From Lachnospiraceae bacterium (GTDB lineage Bacteria > Bacillota_A > Clostridia > Lachnospirales > Lachnospiraceae), in contig JAFWXB010000418.1 of the NCBI GenBank assembly GCA_017523185.1, forward strand, positions 1 to 8,987: 8,987 bases of DNA, given 5' to 3'. Of this stretch, positions 4,782-8,987 are shown in pieces (position 1 is the stretch's first letter; every line of letters starts with the position of its first letter). The notes under the pieces are model-generated. The model was not told where the DNA came from, did not search any database, and saw nothing but the letters and a program-made list of their open reading frames with translations. The position numbers and the translations under genes were made by a program.

Positions 4782-5942
4782 ATGAAAACATATGAACTTG
4801 TAGTGCCATGCCATTTTGGTATGGAAGCAATTACGAAACGTGAAATATATGATTTGGGATATGAAATTACAAGAGTAGAAGATGGAAGAATTACATTTGA
4901 AGGTGATACAGAAGCAATATGTCGTGCAAATGTGTTTTTGCGTAGTGCAGAGCGTGTTTTGCTTTTAGTGGGAAGATTTCAAGCTACTACATTTGATGAG
5001 CTTTTTGAGGGGATTAAAGCCCTTCCATGGGAAGAATATATTCCGAAAAATGGAAAATTTTGGGTAAAAAAGGCATCATCTATTAAGAGTAAATTATTTA
5101 GTCCATCTGATATTCAGTCTATTGCTAAAAAAGCGATTGTAGAACGTTTAAAAAAGGTATATCGTACAGATTGGTTTGAAGAAGATGGTGCTTCTTATCC
5201 AATTCGTATTTTTTTATTAAAAGATGAAGTGATGGTTGCATTAGATACATCAGGAGATTCTTTGCATAAAAGAGGGTATCGTTTACAGACAAGTAAAGCA
5301 CCTATTACAGAAACGTTAGCAGCTGCACTTATTATGTTGACTCCATGGAAAAAAGATAGAATTCTTGTAGACCCGTTTTGTGGTAGTGGAACATTTCCTA
5401 TTGAGGCTGCTATGATTGCTGCAAATATTGCTCCAGGTATGAATCGTTCTTTTACAGCAGAGAATTGGACAAATTTTATTCCAAAACAGTTATGGTATGA
5501 TACAGTAGAAGAAGCTGAAGAATTAGTAGATAAGGATATTAAAGTTGATATTCAGGGCTACGATATTGATGCAGATGTGGTAAAAGCAGCTAGAGAAAAT
5601 GCAAAAAGAGCCGGTGTAGACCATTTGATTCATTTTCAACAACGTGCAGTTGCAGACCTTCGTCATCCGAAAAAATATGGTTTTGTGATTACAAATCCAC
5701 CATATGGAGAACGTATTGAAGAAAAAGAAAATCTTCCGGAATTGTATACGCAGATTGGAAATGCATATAAAACGCTTGATGCGTGGTCAATGTATATGAT
5801 TACAAGTTATGAAGATGCAGAGCGTTATGTTGGAAGAAAAGCAGATAAAAATCGTAAAATTTATAATGGTATGATTAAGACATATTTTTATCAATTTATG
5901 GGACCAAAACCACCAAAGAATTCAAAAGGCTCTAAATTTTAG
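4782..5942 (+). CDS. ypsC: THUMP-domain class I RNA methyltransferase, RlmL/YpsC-like
   Basis: A 386-residue SAM-dependent methyltransferase of the COG0116 type. Its E. coli relative RlmL makes N2-methylguanosine at position 2445 of 23S rRNA. The E. coli enzyme is about 700 residues because of a fused second methyltransferase; this short form is the usual Gram-positive version, as in Bacillus YpsC. Residues about 1-165 hold the ferredoxin-like and THUMP RNA-binding region (opening ELVVPCHFGMEAITKREI). The family motif LHKRGYR lies at 161-167. SAM-binding motif I, DPFCGSGTFPIEAA, is at 197-210. The catalytic motif IV, NPPYGER, is at 305-311, the N/D-P-P-Y/F type that methylates exocyclic amino groups. 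It is full length. The start is backed by a modest binding site (AAGAAAGAG, 4766-4774). The target base in this organism is inferred, not shown. Confidence 0.9.
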   Translation: MKTYELVVPCHFGMEAITKREIYDLGYEITRVEDGRITFEGDTEAICRANVFLRSAERVLLLVGRFQATTFDELFEGIKALPWEEYIPKNGKFWVKKASSIKSKLFSPSDIQSIAKKAIVERLKKVYRTDWFEEDGASYPIRIFLLKDEVMVALDTSGDSLHKRGYRLQTSKAPITETLAAALIMLTPWKKDRILVDPFCGSGTFPIEAAMIAANIAPGMNRSFTAENWTNFIPKQLWYDTVEEAEELVDKDIKVDIQGYDIDADVVKAARENAKRAGVDHLIHFQQRAVADLRHPKKYGFVITNPPYGERIEEKENLPELYTQIGNAYKTLDAWSMYMITSYEDAERYVGRKADKNRKIYNGMIKTYFYQFMGPKPPKNSKGSKF

Positions 5943-6080
5943 CATTGGAAAGAAAAGTACAGAATATTTTGATGTTAAAAACTTGTTGGAATGAGAATAC
6001 ATAATTCTGCAAGTTATAGAAAAATAAAATTGTTAGATTTTAGAAAAAGTTACTTAATAGAAAGGAAGAAAGCAATTTTT

Positions 6081-6102
6081 CCCATCACAAAAAGGTAATG
6101 GG
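6081..6102 (+). other. Small hairpin covering the protease start codon
   Basis: CCCAT (6081-6085) pairs with ATGGG (6098-6102), with two more pairs after one mismatch. The proposed ATG lies in the right arm. A good binding site (AAAGGAAG, 6061-6068) lies about 30 bases before that ATG, which is unusually far. The hairpin may limit initiation, or the true start may be the downstream ATG at 6122. Confidence 0.25.
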
Positions 6103-7831
6103 TTTCCTTGCCTATATTATTATGAAATATTCGAAAAGATATATTGTACTAACAATTGTAATAGCAATTGTATTTTTATTAAAGTTTCAAGTAATGGAAC
6201 TGGATAATTCGGAAATTGGAAAATTTCGAGGTGGAACATTAAGTGCAAAAGCATGGTATCCACTAATTGCAGAAGATGTAAATAGTAAGTTACTTCGTGT
6301 AGTGATTGATAATAAAGAATATACGAGTGAGCAACAAAATTTCTTTATGGATAATAATCGAAATATTATGGTTCCAGTCAGTATTTTAAGAGATGCATTA
6401 AATTGTAGTTCACATATTTATCAAAAAGAACAATTATTAGTAGAGAAGCATGATTTAAGTGCATTATTTACTTTAGATGAAGATACTGCATTAAGTACAG
6501 GGGAAAAAGTATCCGTAGAATCTCCTTTTACAAAGGTGGAAGAAGAATATTATGTAAGTATTAACGATTTATCAGATATGTTAGGGTATGGCTATAATTT
6601 TGATATGCAAACAAATACATTAACAACTGCTGATTTACTTGAAAATGCAAGTATTCTTCCAGCAAGTTATGATTTGCGAGAGAAAAAAAGAGTATCTTCT
6701 ATTCGTAATCAAGGACAATATGGTACTTGTTGGGCATTTGCTGCTACAAGTGCGATGGAATCAGCATTATTGCCGGAAGAAGGGTATGTATTTTCTGTTG
6801 ACCATATGAGCATGAGTAATTCGTTTAATTTATCACAGTATGATGGTGGAGAGTATACAATGGGAATGGCATATCTTGCAGCATGGCAAGGCCCTGTATA
6901 TGAAAAAGATGACCCTTATGGAGATGGTGTGTCAGATGATACATTAAAAGCAATTAAACATGTACAGGAAATGCGAATTATTGGTTTAAAAGATATGCAG
7001 GCAATTAAAGAAGCTGTATTTCAGTATGGAGGGGTACAAACCTCTTTATATAGCAGTTTAAGGACAGCAACAAGCAGTTCCCAATATTACAATAAAGAAA
7101 CAAAAGCATATTGTTATATTGGTACAGAGAAACCGAATCATGCAGTTACCATTATTGGCTGGGATGATAATTATTCAAAAGATAATTTTAATGTTCCATT
7201 GGAAGGTGATGGTGCATTTATTTGTCAAAATAGTTGGGGAACAACATTTGGAGAAGAAGGTATCTTTTATGTTTCTTATTATGATACCAATATAGGTTCT
7301 CATAATGTTGTTTATACACGCATTGATGATAATGATAATTATGATAATATATATCAGAGTGATTTGTGTGGTTGGGTAGGTAAGCTTGGTTACGATAGAG
7401 AAGAAATTTATGGTGCAAATGTATTTAAGGCAAAAAAAGATGAAGAAGTTGTAGCAGCATCTTTTTATGCGACTGCACCAAACACAAGATATAAAATATA
7501 TGTAGTAGATAATTTTAAAAATATTCATTCTTTTACAGAAAAAGAATTGGTTGCAGAAGGTAGTGTAGAAAAAGCCGGATATTATACAATTGATTTTGCA
7601 CAGGGAGTACAAGTGCAAAAAAATTCGAAATATGCAGTTGTGGTTTATATTTATACGCCTGGTGCGACACATCCACTTGCTATTGAATATGATATGGGCT
7701 CAGAAGCATTGGAAAATATCGATTTGGAAGATGGAGAAGGGTATATTAGCTATTCTGGAAAGAATTTTATTAATGTAAAAGAAAAACAGGATTGTAATCT
7801 TTGTATTAAGGCGTTTACAAATAATCAATAG
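6098..7831 (+). CDS. Secreted or membrane-anchored C1A (papain-like) cysteine protease with lectin-like C-terminus
   Basis: A 577-residue extracellular peptidase. Residues 9-31 (KYSKRYIVLTIVIAIVFLLKF) are a basic N-region plus hydrophobic core, acting as signal peptide or membrane anchor. Residues about 65-178 resemble a copper-amine-oxidase N-terminal-like domain, a wall or surface module common in clostridial secreted proteins. The papain domain runs from about 188 to 405. LPASYDLR opens it; oxyanion Gln205 and catalytic Cys211 lie in NQGQYGTCWAF, His348 in HAVTIIGWDD and Asn378 in QNSWG. The triad is complete, but the papain disulfide cysteine is Tyr208. Residues about 420-575 (opening DLCGWVGKLGYD) match the lectin-like domain that follows such proteases in Clostridia. 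No sorting signal is seen. The start is uncertain between 6098 and 6122 (Met9), since neither has an ideal binding site. The substrate is unknown. rdgB follows after 70 bases with no obvious terminator. Confidence 0.88.
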   Translation: MGFLAYIIMKYSKRYIVLTIVIAIVFLLKFQVMELDNSEIGKFRGGTLSAKAWYPLIAEDVNSKLLRVVIDNKEYTSEQQNFFMDNNRNIMVPVSILRDALNCSSHIYQKEQLLVEKHDLSALFTLDEDTALSTGEKVSVESPFTKVEEEYYVSINDLSDMLGYGYNFDMQTNTLTTADLLENASILPASYDLREKKRVSSIRNQGQYGTCWAFAATSAMESALLPEEGYVFSVDHMSMSNSFNLSQYDGGEYTMGMAYLAAWQGPVYEKDDPYGDGVSDDTLKAIKHVQEMRIIGLKDMQAIKEAVFQYGGVQTSLYSSLRTATSSSQYYNKETKAYCYIGTEKPNHAVTIIGWDDNYSKDNFNVPLEGDGAFICQNSWGTTFGEEGIFYVSYYDTNIGSHNVVYTRIDDNDNYDNIYQSDLCGWVGKLGYDREEIYGANVFKAKKDEEVVAASFYATAPNTRYKIYVVDNFKNIHSFTEKELVAEGSVEKAGYYTIDFAQGVQVQKNSKYAVVVYIYTPGATHPLAIEYDMGSEALENIDLEDGEGYISYSGKNFINVKEKQDCNLCIKAFTNNQ

Positions 7832-7901
7832 TAATAATAAAATATTAACAGAAAAATTAGTAATAAATTTATATATAAAAGCATTTAATTGGAGATAAAA
7901 A

Positions 7902-8501
7902 ATGAAAAGAATAATTTTTGCAACAGGAAACAAAGATAAAATGCGAGAAATTCGTGAAATTATGGCAGATATGGATGTAGAAATTTTATCTATGAAAGAA
8001 GTTGGGATTAAATCAGATGTAGAAGAAAACGGAACAACATTTGAAGAAAATGCAAAAATAAAAGCTATGGCGATTGCAGAATATACAGATGCAATTGTAT
8101 TGGCTGATGATTCCGGACTTGAAATTGATTATTTAGATAAAGCACCTGGAGTATATTCTGCACGTTTTATGGGGGAAGATACTTCTTATACGATAAAAAA
8201 TCAAGCTTTGTTAGACAAGTTAGATGGTGTTCCAAAAGAACAACGTACAGCACGATTTATGTGTTCTATTGCATGTGTTTTACCGGATAAAAGGGTATTT
8301 GTAACAAGTCAGTCAATGGAAGGGTATATTGGATATCAGACAGAAGGCGAAAATGGATTCGGATATGACCCAATTTTCTTTTTAGATGAATTTGGTTGTT
8401 CTTCAGCTACATTGTCACCTGAACAGAAAAATGCAATTAGTCATCGTGGAAAAGCATTGCGAGCAATGAAAGAACTTTTGATAAAAGAAGGAATTTTATA
8501 A
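7902..8501 (+). CDS. rdgB: XTP/dITP diphosphatase (non-canonical purine NTP pyrophosphatase), RdgB/HAM1 family
   Basis: A 199-residue cytoplasmic enzyme that hydrolyses dITP, XTP and ITP to the monophosphate and pyrophosphate, keeping deaminated purines out of DNA and RNA. Family motifs appear in order. FATGNKDKMREI (6-17) is the nucleotide-binding start. TFEENAKIKA (46-55) and LADDSGLEID (67-76) supply the metal-binding acidic residues. APGVYSARF (81-89), GFGYDPIFF (152-160) and SHRGKAL (180-186) complete the purine and phosphate site. Length is typical (about 195-205). ATG 7902 is preceded by GGAG (7892-7895). It follows the protease gene by 70 bases and may be read through from it. A strong hairpin starts 6 bases after the stop codon. 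Confidence 0.95.
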   Translation: MKRIIFATGNKDKMREIREIMADMDVEILSMKEVGIKSDVEENGTTFEENAKIKAMAIAEYTDAIVLADDSGLEIDYLDKAPGVYSARFMGEDTSYTIKNQALLDKLDGVPKEQRTARFMCSIACVLPDKRVFVTSQSMEGYIGYQTEGENGFGYDPIFFLDEFGCSSATLSPEQKNAISHRGKALRAMKELLIKEGIL

Positions 8502-8506
8502 AAAAA

Positions 8507-8546
8507 TTATGATATTTGGGTAAAAAATTTTGCCCAAATATCATAA
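8507..8546 (-). terminator. Strong hairpin after rdgB; U-tract on the minus strand
   Basis: TTATGATATTTGGG (8507-8520) pairs perfectly with CCCAAATATCATAA (8533-8546). A U-G pair and A-T pairs close the stem further. On the + strand the stem is followed by a run of A, not T, so it is not a standard terminator for rdgB. On the minus strand it is followed by seven T, which is a normal intrinsic terminator. No minus-strand gene is visible to its right in this window. It could still block + transcription weakly or protect the 3' end of the rdgB message. Confidence 0.6.
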
Positions 8547-8639
8547 AAAAGAAAAAATTATGAGAATTTTTGGATTTTCAAAATGTGAGAAAAGCCTATA
8601 AAATCAAGGGTTTCAGAGGATTGAAAAAAATTTTTTAAA

Positions 8640-8695
8640 AAAATCAAAAAAAAATAAAAAAAAGTGTTGACATTTGTTTGTTTATGGTGTATATT
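8640..8695 (+). promoter_or_regulatory. Sigma-A promoter of the tRNA cluster, with A-tract UP-like element
   Basis: The -35 is a perfect TTGACA (8667-8672). The -10 is TATATT (8690-8695) with an ideal 17-base spacer. Immediately upstream, 8640-8665 is a nearly continuous A-tract, as in UP elements that raise transcription of stable RNA genes. The start of transcription is predicted near 8702. The leader to the first tRNA is then about 43 bases and can form a short GTCG/CGAC stem (8702-8718). Confidence 0.85.
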
Positions 8696-8744
8696 AAACA
8701 AGTCGCAAGGGAAACGACATAAAACAAAAACAAAATAAATCCTT

Positions 8745-8819
8745 CGGGGTGTGGCTCAGCTTGGCTAGAGCGCCTGGTTTGGGACCAGGAGGTCGCAGGT
8801 TCGAATCCTGTCACCCCGA
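8745..8819 (+). tRNA. tRNA-Pro (anticodon TGG)
   Basis: A complete cloverleaf. The acceptor stem CGGGGTG (8745-8751) pairs with CACCCCG (8812-8818), with discriminator A at 8819. The anticodon stem CCTGG/CCAGG encloses the loop TTTGGGA, giving anticodon TGG. The T-loop is TTCGAAT. The 3' CCA is not encoded, so a CCA-adding enzyme is needed. It is the first gene after the promoter at 8640-8695. Confidence 0.97.
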
Positions 8820-8825
8820 CTTTAT

Positions 8826-8896
8826 GCGGGTGTAGTTCAATGGTAGAACACTAGCCTTCCAAGCTAGATACGTGGGTTCGATTCCCATCACCCGCT
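8826..8896 (+). tRNA. tRNA-Gly (anticodon TCC)
   Basis: The acceptor stem GCGGGTG (8826-8832) pairs with CACCCGC (8889-8895), with discriminator T at 8896. The anticodon stem CTAGC/GCTAG encloses CTTCCAA, giving anticodon TCC. The T-loop is TTCGATT. CCA is not encoded. Only six bases separate it from tRNA-Pro, so both come from one precursor. Confidence 0.97.
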
Positions 8897-8898
8897 CT

Positions 8899-8914
8899 CG
8901 CTGTGCAAACAGCG
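8899..8914 (+). other. GCAA-tetraloop hairpin between tRNA-Gly and tRNA-Arg
   Basis: CGCTGT (8899-8904) and ACAGCG (8909-8914) form a perfect 6-bp stem closed by the GNRA-type loop GCAA. It lies in the 30-base spacer of the tRNA precursor. It could be a processing mark for endonucleases or a weak attenuator, but no T-tract follows. Confidence 0.5.
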
Positions 8915-8926
8915 TTCAGCGGCTAT

Positions 8927-8987
8927 GTGCCTGTAGCTCAGCTGGATAGAGCAACGGCCTTCTAAGCCGTGTGTCGGGGGTTCGAGT
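8927..8987 (+). tRNA. tRNA-Arg (anticodon TCT), cut by the window end
   Basis: The acceptor 5' strand is GTGCCTG (8927-8933), followed by TAGCTCAGCTGGATAGAGCA (D arm). The anticodon stem ACGGC/GCCGT encloses CTTCTAA, giving anticodon TCT. The T-arm begins and the window stops inside the T-loop (TTCGAGT). The 3' acceptor strand is outside the window. Confidence 0.93.

Noticed and set aside
5976..6014. Imperfect hairpin (ACTTG...CAAGT) considered as a terminator after the methyltransferase gene
   Set aside because: Stems are only 5 bp with an uneven internal loop, and no T-run follows.
7175..7672. Long minus-strand open frames opposite the protease gene (also 7218-7418 and 7700-7933)
   Set aside because: They lie antisense to a protease gene with clear catalytic motifs. 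Their translations are low-complexity runs of I, N, Y and F, with no binding site or family resemblance.
7590..7778. + strand open frame inside the protease gene in another frame
   Set aside because: It lies wholly within the lectin-like region of the protease, with no separate start signal.

Overview
The window is A+T-rich DNA in which every supported gene lies on the + strand. The gene families suggest a low-GC Firmicute, most likely a clostridial (Lachnospiraceae-like) genome. These are a YtrA-type GntR regulator next to an ABC exporter, a short Gram-positive RlmL/YpsC-type RNA methyltransferase, a secreted papain-like protease with a lectin-like tail, and tRNA genes without an encoded CCA. 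The taxonomic call is inference; no species is identified.

Left part (1-3502): a possible 3' end of an upstream gene (1-42), then a YtrA-subfamily GntR repressor (116-493), a YtrB-like ABC ATPase (983-1957) and two overlapping polytopic membrane proteins (2197-2868 and 2840-3502). Together they look like a GntR-controlled ABC-2-type transporter of unknown substrate. The usual tight operon is broken up: 489 bp separate regulator and ATPase, and 239 bp separate ATPase and first permease. Both gaps hold copies of a dispersed inverted-repeat element.

Middle (3503-4781): mostly non-coding, very A+T-rich DNA around one small rhodanese-domain gene (4037-4354). It holds two complete short elements and one isolated element end. 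The terminal repeat consensus is about TAACGTGAGTTCGAYAAAT at the left end, with its complement at the right end. Copies are flanked by, or begin and end with, TA, as expected of mariner-type MITEs. Counting all loci there are three complete elements (1950-2145, 3511-3643, 4381-4512), one right-end half (about 655-794) and one solo left end (3794-3812), all within 4 kb. This repeat family is the most unusual feature of the window.

Right part (4782-8987): ordinary chromosomal genes. They are an RlmL/YpsC-like rRNA methyltransferase, a membrane-anchored or secreted C1A cysteine protease, the house-cleaning nucleotidase RdgB, and a tRNA cluster (Pro-TGG, Gly-TCC, Arg-TCT, the last cut by the window edge) behind a near-consensus sigma-A promoter. 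A strong hairpin lies between rdgB and the tRNA promoter, but its U-tract is on the minus strand.

I see no CRISPR array, phage gene, transposase, toxin-antitoxin pair or defence system. The candidates for something undescribed are the MITE-like family placed at gene ends, a second nested palindromic element (839-933), and very short ATGA-coupled leader ORFs before two of the genes.
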